From Cliona cf. orientalis (lineage: Eukaryota; Porifera; Demospongiae; Clionaida; Clionaidae): 64,000 nucleotides of DNA. Each line of letters starts with the position of its first letter. Position 1 is the first letter of the stretch. A program made the position numbers and the translations under genes. Below, one piece after another: positions 36,401 to 43,500 of this stretch. The stretch is taken from contig OZ005700.1 in assembly GCA_963930775.1 (NCBI GenBank), positions 5,714,609 through 5,778,608 of the forward strand. The letters run 5' to 3'. Under the pieces are notes generated by a model. It saw only the letters and a program-made list of their open reading frames with translations, was not told where the DNA came from and made no database searches.

Positions 36401-36540
36401 CAAAATCTTATGCTAAGCTGGAGAAAGCTGTTCCTTTGGGACATAAGCCAGAAAAGTGGCATGACTGGTTTGAAATGCAAGCTGATTGGATGAAGAATGT
36501 TGAAAAAGATCCAGAGCATTATTTTGATGACTATCTTTAA
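407..36540 (+). CDS. NALCN: NALCN-type sodium-leak channel, 27 exons, 5' partial
   Basis: Four-domain voltage-gated-like cation channel of the plasma membrane. The NALCN family carries resting sodium leak, in animals together with UNC79, UNC80 and an NLF-1/FAM155 subunit. Exons: 407-573, 2765-2884, 9037-9197, 16221-16369, 17314-17619, 18508-18714, 18929-19147, 19205-19878, 21045-21245, 27740-27914, 27974-28155, 28209-28532, 28586-28709, 28768-28966, 29043-29149, 31538-31624, 31710-31844, 31901-31973, 32023-32268, 33294-33411, 34671-34783, 34836-34928, 34980-35152, 35201-35294, 35979-36062, 36132-36186, 36248-36540. About 1,625 residues are present; human NALCN has 1,738 in total, so the part before the domain I S4 lies upstream of the window. 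The pores contain SSLELW, MQEGW, TLEGW and TGEDW, giving an EEEE filter. All introns are GT-AG and phases agree except at exon 18/19. S4 charge is sparse in domains I and IV, as is typical for this family. Cch1-like or Cav channels were considered, but linkers and loop cysteines fit NALCN best. Confidence 0.9.
1209..2126. mobile_element. TIR element with CCTTAGGGGGAC termini, hosting another element
   Basis: The ends TACCTTAGGGGGACAATTA and TAGTCCCCCTAAGGTA are inverted copies, about 918 bp apart, in NALCN intron 1. A second TIR element (1427-1955) sits inside. The termini resemble those of the 208-224 bp elements at 47843-48066 and 59889-60095, so this may be the same family enlarged by the insertion. 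No transposase is visible. Confidence 0.6.
1427..1955. mobile_element. Nested TIR element with GC-rich core
   Basis: Left end TACCGTATAGCGGGTAAATT and right end CCCGCTATGCGGTA are inverted repeats; inner copies of ATTTGGCGA extend the similarity. The middle (about 1530-1740) is much richer in G+C than the AT-rich arms. It contains an ATG at 1646 opening a short frame that soon stops. It is non-autonomous; the TA at the ends would fit a TA target duplication. Confidence 0.65.
2228..2682. mobile_element. Family B miniature element, copy 1 (about 455 bp)
   Basis: Starts near ATGGCGGGTAATTTTCATGG and ends with TTACCCGCCATATGGTA. Inner sequence (AAAGTCCGAAAAGGCCCTCAAAAT, CAGGGGCGTGGCACTGC, ATCATCATGGACTCGCA) recurs at 32662-33070, 50293-50690, 50716-51152 and 60669-61104. 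Open frames inside are shared only because the repeat is shared. Confidence 0.75.
3166..3341 (+). repeat. 5' LTR
   Basis: Starts TGTAACAGGAG and ends GTTGTTACA, so the termini are perfect TGTAAC/GTTACA inverted repeats. It contains TATAAATAGC, a plausible TATA box, at about 3278. It differs from the 3' LTR at six positions out of 176, all transitions. Confidence 0.93.
3392..4069 (+). pseudogene. gag capsid-like frame of the Ty3/gypsy element
   Basis: A 226-residue open frame from ATG at 3392 (an in-frame ATG also exists at 3323, inside the LTR). It has the gag-type pattern [12 protein letters not shown] and an [12 protein letters not shown] helix about 100 residues later, typical of the retrotransposon capsid domain. 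The frame ends in TAA at 4067-4069, before the zinc knuckles, which lie in another frame. A one-base change around 4050-4069 probably separated them; programmed shifting cannot be ruled out. Confidence 0.85.
4140..4772 (+). pseudogene. Zinc knuckles and aspartic protease of the Ty3/gypsy element
   Basis: The frame starts with two intact CX2CX4HX4C nucleocapsid knuckles ([14 protein letters not shown], then [14 protein letters not shown]), followed by a retropepsin with the active-site triplet DTG in [10 protein letters not shown] near 4387 and the ILGMDFL motif near 4600. After about 4690 the plus-strand frame is no longer protease-RT linker: the real linker reads on the minus strand up to about 4945, showing a local inversion. 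The frame stops at 4770-4772. Confidence 0.85.
5128..6379 (+). pseudogene. Reverse transcriptase and RNase H of the Ty3/gypsy element
   Basis: The first frame (5128-5550) gives the RT fingers with [19 protein letters not shown] and the palm motif TIDLSSGY. A frame change near 5545 moves to 5498-6379, which has [16 protein letters not shown], the catalytic YLDD box near 5730 and RNase H beginning [16 protein letters not shown] with TEKEALA. Another frame change near 6375 follows ITDHQPL. The catalytic aspartates are visible but one protein cannot be made. Confidence 0.9.
6370..7981 (+). pseudogene. Integrase of the Ty3/gypsy element
   Basis: The rest of RNase H ([15 protein letters not shown]) leads into the integrase HHCC zinc finger ([15 protein letters not shown] ... 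CEECSRR). A TGA at 6958-6960 interrupts the frame just before the catalytic core. The core keeps the D,D,E triad: [14 protein letters not shown] and [10 protein letters not shown] further frame change near 7700 shifts into the C-terminal part ([19 protein letters not shown], then [10 protein letters not shown]). No chromodomain is seen. Confidence 0.9.
8090..8265 (+). repeat. 3' LTR
   Basis: Same length as the 5' LTR with six transitional differences (about 3.4 %). Its end reads TTGTCATA instead of TTGTTACA, so the inverted terminus is damaged. Confidence 0.9.
8564..8960. mobile_element. TIR element with poly-C/poly-G arms
   Basis: Ends TACCGTAGAATCCCGCAATT and AATTGTGGGATTCTATGGTA are imperfect inverted repeats, each next to a run of C or G (ATACCCCCCCCC, GTGGGGGCG). 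A partial copy lies at about 59217-59292. A 103-codon frame at 8685-8996 crosses the right end and is not a gene. Confidence 0.65.
9590..9750 (-). repeat. Exon-like repeated segment, copy 1
   Basis: On the minus strand this reads [12 protein letters not shown], then [14 protein letters not shown], followed by a GTTAGG donor-like site. The same arrangement occurs on the plus strand at about 41930-42026, ending ALQ before GTAAGG. Similarity at both DNA and protein level suggests two copies of a captured 5' exon or part of a mobile element. Function unknown. Confidence 0.5.
10643..10838. mobile_element. 196-bp TIR element, GTCGGGTTTTAATTGCG family
   Basis: Ends TACCGTAGGTCGGGTTTTAA and its near-perfect inverted copy at 10838. 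A second copy, in opposite orientation, lies at 63795-63986, sharing the core words CTATTAATTGCG and GTACCGTACTG. Non-autonomous. Confidence 0.75.
11645..11957. mobile_element. Hairpin element H, copy 1
   Basis: Left arm (ACAAGTATAAAAACAATTGAAT ... ACTATACATC) is repeated inverted on the right (GATGTATAGTGG ... CAATTGTTTTTATACTTGT), leaving a loop of about 60 bp. Arms are over 110 bp. Other copies are at 15541-15915, 59293-59672 and 60434-61252; a half copy is at 56570-56650. Confidence 0.75.
12185..12640. repeat. Dispersed repeat shared with 61855-62165
   Basis: The segment with CACATGATTTCACCATGGCA, then GAGCATGCGCATTATAT and TTTATACTCAAACAAAG, recurs at 61940-62120. Overlapping open frames in both copies (103 and 91 codons) have no family resemblance. 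It may be a larger mobile element with a CpG-rich core. Confidence 0.5.
12928..13510 (+). mobile_element. Family C element, copy 1
   Basis: Runs from ACTAGAGCTCTGTAGAGCACATACCCC to CTTTACCCCTTGCGCACGCG..GGGGTAATT. Internal landmarks such as CATTATGCATTGAGTGGGCA, GGCGTGGCTACATTAGCCAA and GTGCTCACAACGACAACGAC recur in copies at 14653-15273 (minus), 16461-16840, 21357-21820, 26130-26745 and 45640-45845. No protein-coding part. Confidence 0.7.
13511..14650. repeat. GGGGCGAGCC-bounded repeat region between inverted family C copies
   Basis: Begins GGGGCGAGCCGAAGCGAGCC and ends near GTGGAGCTCGCCCCA. A related pair of ends frames 22283-22857. Contains (TA)n and AATATTATA tracts at 13630-13670 and 14080-14110. 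Flanking family C copies point in opposite directions, so the whole block 12928-15273 is a large imperfect inverted repeat. No gene seen. Confidence 0.45.
14653..15273 (-). mobile_element. Family C element, copy 2 (reverse)
   Basis: Reverse-oriented copy, from TAATTACCCCGCGCGCATGC to TATGTGCTCTACAGAGCTCTAGT, with the same internal order of landmarks as the copy at 12928-13510. Confidence 0.7.
15541..15915. mobile_element. Hairpin element H, copy 2
   Basis: Arms ACAAGTATAAAAAATAATTA...GATTATCATG and GCAAGCGTAGGGATG...CATCCTTCAATTTATT are inverted; the loop of about 130 bp differs from copy 1. Lies in NALCN intron 3. Confidence 0.7.
16461..16840 (+). mobile_element. Family C element, copy 3 (shortened)
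   Basis: Starts ACTAGAGCTCTGTAGAGCAC and ends TTACCCCTTGCGCATGCGC..GGGGTAATT, about 200 bp shorter than copy 1. Situated in NALCN intron 4. Confidence 0.65.
17214..17236 (+). repeat. G23 homopolymer tract
   Basis: Uninterrupted run of 23 G in NALCN intron 4, sense strand. It is one of at least eight such runs of 17 to 27 G in the window. Confidence 0.9.
17314..19878 (+). other. NALCN: NALCN I-II linker and domain II, exons 5-8
   Basis: Exon 5 completes S6 ([15 protein letters not shown]), gives a lysine-rich linker and domain II S1 ([13 protein letters not shown]). Exon 6 holds S2-S3, and exons 6-7 meet in S4 ([16 protein letters not shown], arginines spaced by three). Exon 8 encodes the pore (FQIVMQEGW, glutamate at 19238-19240), S6 ([14 protein letters not shown]) and the start of the cytoplasmic II-III linker with a charged [11 protein letters not shown] stretch. 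Introns 6 and 7 are 214 and 57 nt. Confidence 0.88.
17620..18507. other. NALCN intron 5, nothing recognised
   Basis: 888 bp of AT-rich intron. The splice donor GTAACT and acceptor TTTGTTGCAG are clear. I see no inverted-terminus element, RNA gene or additional coding exon. Confidence 0.6.
20688..20902. mobile_element. Family E miniature TIR element, copy 1
   Basis: Ends TACTGGATAGTGGGAAACG and CGTTTCCCGCTGTATGGTA with inner GAGGGAGAAAACGTT / AGGTTTTCTCCCTCGAG. The better preserved copy is at 53262-53473. Lies in NALCN intron 8. Confidence 0.7.
21357..21820 (+). mobile_element. Family C element, copy 4
   Basis: Begins ACTAGAGCTCATAGAGCACATACCCCGC and ends CTTTACCCCTTGC...GCAGGGTAA. A further start (CTAGAGCTCTATAGATCACAT) follows directly at 21836, so two copies abut. 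Confidence 0.6.
22283..22857. repeat. GGGGCGAGCC-bounded repeat
   Basis: Starts CGGGGCGAGCCTGAGCGAGC and ends GGCTCGCCCCGCACAG. Related at its ends to 13511-14650. Contains a TATG/TGTA microsatellite at 22340-22380. Confidence 0.4.
23240..23372. repeat. 133-bp near-perfect hairpin
   Basis: The left arm starts AGCTACGAGCTAGATCGTGT and its inverted copy ends at 23370; the arms are about 60 bp with a tiny AT loop. In NALCN intron 9, just before the minisatellite. Confidence 0.85.
23583..25890. repeat. Large minisatellite with orientation switch
   Basis: From 23583 to about 25085 the sequence is built of variants of GTTCCTAGCGTTCCCACT and GTTCCTGAAGT.CCCAGC. From about 25093 to 25890 the same units run reversed (GAACGCTGGGGACTTCAGGA, ACAA.GAGAACGCTAGGAAC). 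The base unit is about 15 bp in higher-order groups near 45-48 bp. Long open frames (for example 195 codons on the minus strand, 25235-25822) arise because units are multiples of three. Lies in NALCN intron 9. Confidence 0.92.
26399..26717. mobile_element. Miniature TIR element with 5-bp target duplication
   Basis: Perfect inner termini CAGTGGCGGATCCAG and CTGGATCCGCCACTG are flanked on both sides by CCCTT (26394-26398 and 26718-26722). The target is the CCCCTTGCGC end of a family C copy, so the insertion order is clear. No transposase inside. Confidence 0.85.
29150..31537. other. NALCN intron 15
   Basis: 2.4 kb intron. It holds a palindrome at 30662-30702, and at about 30020-30070 a GC-richer piece where an ATG (30024) opens a short frame [12 protein letters not shown] before GTACGTG, which looks like a 5' exon with a donor site. 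No complete gene or TIR element was recognised. Confidence 0.5.
30662..30702. repeat. 41-bp perfect palindrome
   Basis: Arms CAAGGGCTTATCGACCGCC and its reverse complement around a 3-base centre AAA. Confidence 0.9.
32295..32529. mobile_element. Family F miniature TIR element, copy 1
   Basis: Ends TACCATATAGCCAGAAATATT and AAATTTTCTTGCTATACAGTA, with repeated inner AAATTTGGCAGTT words in both orientations. The copy at 57927-58129 is better preserved. Begins 26 bp after the donor of NALCN exon 19. Confidence 0.65.
32662..33070. mobile_element. Family B miniature element, copy 2
   Basis: CCGTATGGCGGGTAGTTTTCGTGG at the left and ATTATCCACCATACAGTA at the right, with the family's GGGGCGTGGCACTGC and CATCATCATGAACTC inner words. 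Confidence 0.7.
33616..34345. mobile_element. TIR element with a 107-codon open frame
   Basis: Left ATGTAAACAGGATTGGAAACC and right GGTTTCCAATCCCGTTTACAT are inverted repeats extending to CACTCACGTGAG / CTCATGTGAGTG. Inside, a frame at 33669-33992 contains [18 protein letters not shown] and [18 protein letters not shown], of even composition unlike the AT-rich intron around it. I do not recognise the product. In NALCN intron 20. Confidence 0.55.
34836..36540 (+). other. NALCN: NALCN cytoplasmic C-terminus, exons 22-27
   Basis: Six exons of 55-293 nt encode a charged cytoplasmic tail with no membrane segments. Exon 25 has a [19 protein letters not shown] segment, matching in position the basic IQ-like helix of vertebrate NALCN. 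The last exon is acidic (DTEDENDF) and ends DDYL followed by TAA at 36538-36540. The final stretch resembles the acidic end of vertebrate NALCN only in composition. Confidence 0.8.
35573..35730. repeat. 158-bp near-perfect hairpin
   Basis: Arms of about 71 bp (left from ATGAATAAACGAAGATTCTT, right its inverse) enclose a 16-base loop TCTAGTCATCCTCAGG. The minus strand reads CTGAGGATGACTAG...CTAGTCGAAACGTC, a motif with hammerhead-like core words. Lies in NALCN intron 24. Confidence 0.88.
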
Positions 36541-37525
36541 TAGATTATTATGCACTCAGTAACAATTTACTTTTTTGTGGTTATTAGGTAATTATGATGA
36601 AACCTATGAGGTAATTATGAGAAAATTCAGGGCCTTGATGGAGCCCTTCTGGGACTTGAAATTCAGTGAAATAATATGTGACATGCTATGAGAAAAGGGA
36701 CCACTCAGGATATTTTATAAAAATTGAGATTTTGGCGTGGATTGATAGCTCTATGTGTGCTAAATCCAATGGTGCAGTTTCAAAAATATATTGATCACAA
36801 GCCGAGTTATGACCTTTTTTATGCACTCAGGTAGGTATATTCGTTTTTCGGAAAATGTGCATTTTAATTGAAATTTACATTAATTTATATGCATGCGCCC
36901 AAGTTAGTTTACATGTTACAACCCTATGAACATAGCATATCACTATGAAGCCAAAAATCTACATTTTCTAATAGACCAAAAAACAGAGAAGTGAAAAATA
37001 ATAATCTTCCACACATTTTGGCAATTATTACAAAATGAAAAAATATCCCAAGTGGTCCCTTTTCTCATAGCGGGTCACATATAGAGTATCTTGCGCGTGT
37101 ATCCAACGAATACCTTACAAGCAGCGACGGCCGAACTTCACGCGTTCTCTAGCCCTGCGCTATATAATTATAGTACGCACCATGAGCAGCGTGCGCGTGC
37201 TGCCGAACCAGTCTAGCTGTACTGCGCTATTGAGTTCTTAGCTTGCGTTGAAAATTTTCACTATCGAGGTCCAGAGACACTCTCAGATTCCCGATGATCC
37301 GAGGCTAGTCTACGACTGAGGCACCGACATCGTACTGTACAGTGAAGTGAACCCACTATATTGACGACCTTTACCACATACATCATTTCAACTATGCAGC
37401 TACCGAGTGCATGATCAAGTTTTCATTATTATAACAAGACTTAATGTTAGATAGCATAGCTGCTCTATCGGCAGAGTGAGTGTTTAAGACTAATAATTAT
37501 ACAATATGAAATTCAAATATGTTTT
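36541..37525. other. Intergenic spacer between convergent genes
   Basis: 985 bp between the NALCN stop and the CFAP stop. No consensus AATAAA is evident close to either stop. Most of the left half is a TIR element (36676-37081). Confidence 0.6.
36676..37081. mobile_element. 406-bp TIR element after the NALCN stop
   Basis: Ends ATGTGACATGCTATGAGAAA and TTTCTCATAGCGGGTCACAT are inverted and continue with AGGGACCACT / AGTGGTCCCT. It starts 136 bp after the stop, so it probably lies in or near the 3' UTR. Confidence 0.75.
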
Positions 37526-40500
37526 TTAGTCAACCTGCACTAGTGCAGGAAAGGCACGCATGCGGAGTCTCTCCAATTCACTCCTCAATATTGAGATTTG
37601 ATTATCTTGGGTCTTGATAGTTTCAACCAATTTCTGCCTGGTCACTATATCATTCATCCTCTGCTCTTGATTGGCTTCAGATAAGGGTACTCCTATTAAT
37701 ACATGGGTAATAATGTCTAATAAGACTTAGTATGTTCTCTATGGGGGGTGGATAGTGTCAAAAGTACAGTCACTGTTTTGGAGGAGGGTGACTTCACTGA
37801 GGAGGGGGATGGTTTCAACTGGAGGGGGTGCTTTTCAGTTGGAGGATACCACTGTTTGTGGAGGAGGGGTGCGTTTTGATCTCGAGGAGGGGTCTAGCTC
37901 ATCTGGAGTAGGGGGTCATAGTTCGCTGGAGGAGGGGTGCGTTTTGATCTCGAGGAGGGGGTCTAGCTCATCTGGAGTAGGGGGTCATACTTCGCTGGAG
38001 GAGGGGTGCATTTTGATCGCGAGGAGGGGATCATACTTTCGCTGGACAAGGGGTACATTTTGATCTCGAGGGGTCTGCTACCTCCACTGGAGGAGGGGCA
38101 TATTTGAAGCAATGGAATGGAGCTAGCAGTTGCCGATAGATGCCGTTTGTGTCTATTATAATTATGTGGGTGTGGCACATTTCGCACATGCGCATAAAAA
38201 ATCTTCGCGTCATGTGGCATGGCCTAGTGGCGTGATTCTGGACTGCTATAGACGTACTACTGGTGTCTCTTGTACAAAGGTGCTACATTTATTCAATGAA
38301 GCGCAGATATTTGATAATTAATTTTGTTCGTAGCACATACAATTATTGAACCTTTGTACGACAGGAGACACCACCAGCACATTTATAGTAGTCCAAAACA
38401 ACTCATTTCCAAGCGACTTGCTTCCCAGCACACGTTCCGCACCATCATGGTACCAGCACATAGCGCGAAGACTAAAATAATGTTAACAGATTTGCGCATG
38501 CGTAAAAATGTGCCACACCCACAATATTCTGTTCGGTAGTCGGCTCCTCGATATCAAATGCATCCTCGTCCAACCAGAGTATCACCCCCTACTTCAGATG
38601 AACTAGAGCCCTCCTTGAGATCAAAACACACCCCTCCTTGATCCTCCAACAAAAGTGTGTGACCCCCCCTACTCCAGGTGATGTAGACCCCCTCCTCGAA
38701 ATCAAATGCACCCCTCCCCAGCAAAGCATGACCCCCTACTCCGGATGCGCTAGACCCCCTCCTCGAGATCAAAACGCACTCCTCCACAAAAACTGGTATC
38801 CTCCAACAGAAAAGTACCCCTTCCAGTTGAAACCACCCCCCTCCTCAGAGAAGTCACCCTCCTCCAAAACACTGACTGTACTTTTGACACTATCCACCCC
38901 CATAGTCCTCTGATATCACAATCATGGGATAATGTGGCTAATAAGCATTAGCTATTAAGGCCTAGGTTACGGGATAGTGTTCCGCCCACGCATGGTCAAA
39001 GTTCACATGAATAATGAATGAGACAGTTATATTCCAGTTTTTGTCCACATTCTTTGCACAGTCAAGGCACAGTAAGTAGCTCTCCTGATGCCTGCCCCAT
39101 GGTCAACAAAAACTAAAAGCAAGCCTGCCACTATCTATCTGCAAGCGCGGGTAAGTTTTGCAATTTTCTGCGTCAGTTTTTGCCAAGGTAAACAGCCTCT
39201 ATGTAATGACATACAAACGAAACGATAGCTTACGAGTCTCTAGAGGGCCAAGTATAGCGTTTGAACTCTGTCAAGCTATACGAACAGAAAGCGAACATAA
39301 AAACTTACTGCTCAGCTGCCATGTGACTCGCTTAATGGCGGCCCTCCAGGACAAAACCTTGTCTGACGACTCACCATCTTAGAAAGCGCTATACTTGGCC
39401 CTGCTCCGATCGATGGACTATCGTGAACGATGGTCTGCAAAAGTTGACGCAGAAATTCTAACTCTTGTTTACAACTGGAAATGGTCGACGTTCGTTCGCG
39501 TTTCCGTTAAGGTTACGGGATAGTATTTCGACGCGCAATTTATAAATGATTGCGCACGGACACAGTTCACGTATGTTTTAATGCGGTTTAGTCGGAAACG
39601 CGAACGAACGTCGACCATTTCCAGTTGTAAACAAGAGTTCGAATTTCTGCGTCAACTTTTGAAGACCAGAGACTCGAACAAACTGACTTCGCTGTCGTTC
39701 ACGATAGTCCATCGATCGTAGCAGGGCCAAGTATAGCGCTTTTTCGAAAACTCTAAGATGGTGAGTCGTCGAACAAGGTTTTGTCCTGGAGGGCCGCCAT
39801 TAAGCGAGTCACATGGCAGCTGAGCAGTAAGTTTTTATGTTCGCTTTCTATTCGTATAGCTCGACAGAGTTCAAACGCTATACTTGGCCCTCTAGAGACT
39901 CGTAAGTTATCGTTTCGTTTGTATGTCATTACATAGAGGCTGTTTACCTTGGCAAAAACTGACGCAGAAAATTGCAAAACTTACCCACGCCTGCCGATAG
40001 ACAGTGGCAGGTTTGCTTTTAGTTTTTATGGACCATGAGGCAGGCATCAGGAGAGCTACTTACCTGTGCCTTGACTGTGCAAAGAACGTGGACAAAAACT
40101 GGAATATAACTGTCTCATTTATTATTCATGTGAACTTTGACCATGCGTGGGCGGAACACTATCCCGTTGTCGGAGTATAGTTGAACCCCCCCCCCCCGGA
40201 TACTTGGACCCCGGGGTCCAAAGCCCCAAGGATATTTGGACCCCGGTCCATTCGTAATCAGGCATGAATGGACCCCCCTATGGATAGAATGACCCCCCTC
40301 TCTCCAAGCTCGCGCTCGCGAACCTGTGCGTTGCAGGCTGCTTGCTTGTCGCTGTCACACAAAATGGATGAGTATGACGAGCTTTGTACCTATCTAGAAA
40401 GTGGTACATATCCCGAACGGTTATCTAAAGATGGCAGTATCATAATAGCTAATATTACTTGTCAGAGTCTGTCTTGATGCATTCTGATGTGTGACATAAA

Positions 40501-43500
40501 AAAATCTATCTATCTAGCTATCTATGCTTAGCGGAGCTAGGTATTGGATTGGATCCAAAGCCGCAATAGCGCTAGCTGTCAACCTACTAGCCTCGTACCC
40601 AGGCCCTTTGAGGAAGGCCTGGGTAGCTACGAGGCTATCAACCTACACGAAAGAAATTCAATGCGATTATGGAGAAAATCTAAGCAAAAGTTGAAATGAC
40701 TCACTAGTCTAAGACGATTTATTTAGAATAATAATAATATTATTACAAATAGCTACTGTGATCTGATTGGTCACTCAGAGGTCTCTTACAAGTTCTCATC
40801 AGGCCCTTAGTAGCACCCTCGCTGTGGTCGGGATGCTACAGTGCTAGCCTCGGGCCATACTCCATAGATAGTAGAAAGGGTAATAGTATTATACCCTTTC
40901 TACTAGCTATCTATGCTCGGGCTTAAAAAGCGTAAAGACCTTGGACTCACTCTCTAAGTATTATTTAATAGGTTGGGAAGGAGATCGAGGCCAGGGGTAG
41001 TATGCGAACTTTGATTCGAATGGGGGTCCATTCTTCCAGGGAGGGGTCCACGGAACTTTAGGATGATTGGACCGAGGGGGTCCAATAATCCTAGTACTAT
41101 TGGACCCGGGTCCCGTAGTAGGGGGGGGGGTCCAATCATACTGCGACACCGTAACCAACAGTAAGCTCACACACTCAGAAAATTAGTATCATCTCAAAGC
41201 ATCATGAACTTTGAACCTATTATTGCATATAGACCATACCCTTTGCAGGTGATCAAACTCACTACCACAGGAGGATGGTCGTAATTAACCTTTGGCTAAT
41301 AGGTCATTAATTAAATCATTAGCATGGGCTTTCGTGAAGATTTTTAGAGGATATTGCAATTTTTGAACTTGGTGCTATTGCTTTACTTGGGGGAGCTTGA
41401 GCCTATTAACTAGCACTCGAGAGTAGGTCTTTGAATGTTACTTAGCTGCGTTTCACAAAATTAAATAATAGTTAGAGACCAAGTCCAAGGTCTCTACGCA
41501 TTTTAAGAGACCCGAAGGCCCGAGGCTGTAGCATCCCGAGCGAAGCGAGGGTGCTACTAAGGGCCTGAGGGTCTCTTAAAAGCGTAGAGACCATTGGACG
41601 AGGTCTCTAACTGGTTTAGAATATAGCAACTGTAACCGTGGTAGTTGACCTGAGGACTAGGCTACTGTTGCACTGTGCATCTTTCTTTGCCCTTGGCTAT
41701 ACTTGTAGGTCTCTATGAAACTTGTAGGTCTCTATGAGAACTTGTAGGTCTCTATGAAAACTTGTAGGTCTCTATGAGAAATAGAGACCTCTGAGTGTCC
41801 AATCAGATCACAGTATTTGTTACAACTATATTCTAATACCTAAAAAGTGCCCTGCATGGAGTGCTAACTAACAGGGGCTCCCCGAGTATATCTATAGTGC
41901 TGAGCTTGAATTTCACAATGATATCCTCGGTGCCGTTCATTCGAGAGTGCTTCTGTATTATGGCCACGCTGACCAATCGTGAGCCTTCTGAACTTGTTGT
42001 AAAGCGCATCTTTTATGCCCTCCAGGTAAGGACACGGACTATACTAAATATTACCGTAGATCGCGAATTTTTCGTTATTAAAAAATTTTCGTCCATGACC
42101 TTTTCTGATGGTTTCTATGGGAAATCAACTAAACAGTGTCTAATAACTTTAAATCCTAGCAACAACACCCATAAGCTTGACATATAAACTGCTGCCCAGC
42201 AGCAATCCTAACCATAGGCATATATGGAAATTTACAAGTTTATATAAATATGAGCTTTTTACAAGTTCATATGGGAAATAGAAACCTGCTCCAAATCCTT
42301 CAGATCACAGTATTTGTTACAACTAGAACTAGGATCTAAGAGAAACGATCATCTGAAAAATAATTATCTTTCGTTGTATATACTGAGTATCTTAAGCCCT
42401 GTTTACACGTACCAAACCAATTTAAACTGAACCGGATTCACACGCACATGCTTGACCCGAGTTAAGATATTCACAGCCCACTACTAGTATACTATGCACT
42501 TAATCCACATGGGTTACAACCCGGGTTGACTAATTCGGTTTATAAGTGGATTAGCACATTTACACGTAAGCGAGTTAGTTTACCACGGATCCTGACCTGA
42601 GTTAAGCCCTACATGTAAATGAGGCTTTAATGGACTTCAACTTACCTGCTAGATCCTCCACTTGCTGCTGCTCTGCAACAGACACCTGACATTCCAGTAC
42701 TTCCTGATCTAAGTGTTGATTTTGAATAAGCCTGTCATTTATTTCACTCTCAAGTTTGCTTAGAGTCCTTTTATACTCCCATACTGACTTCTTGTACATC
42801 TAGTGGAATGTGGTATTATTACAAGTCAAAGAGAGTGCTTCTTGGAGTGGAAATGTTTTATACAATAACTCAAATTGAGGCTTGAGCTTGTCAGTGCAAT
42901 CTACCATGTTTATTCTAATAAAACACACGCTAAAAACATAATTTTTGGTGATTTTCTGGTTACCCTACATCAAGATACATTGTAGATCACAAATTTTCAT
43001 GTGTTAATTAGATCTTGTGATTTAAATTTATAGCATAAACATGGTAAGGCCAGGCAAACTGAATTTGCAGTTTATCGTCACCATCCGCATGGATTTTCAG
43101 ATGGAATACAACTATCTTTGGCCCTATCCCTCGAGCACTGCAAGTGAAGGGCATGGCTTAGGCTATCCTGAATTCGAACCTAGCGTTTCACACACTCTTT
43201 TACTAGTTTGAAATCTGAATAATGACTGCCTGCCCGCATGCAAATTGAAAAATCTGTGACGATAAACTGTGAATTTAATTTGCCCTGCCTAACCTGTACA
43301 TGTGCATGCAATCGATCCTTGTCAAGTACCTAGAAGCAAAGTCAGCTTTTCACCATTTACAACATGGCACTTGCCACTCATTACAAAACTTGGCACCTCC
43401 GAAAATTACCTTCCATTCATACGCACAGCATGATTGATTTTAAAGTGCCCTCTGATTACCATAATAATATTATGTGGAAATTGTGCCAAGCCCAGCTAGT

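Noticed and set aside
37963-38787. Frames of 60-102 codons near 37755-38220 and 38554-38913
   Set aside because: They lie in the repeated arms of the foldback element and mirror each other on opposite strands.
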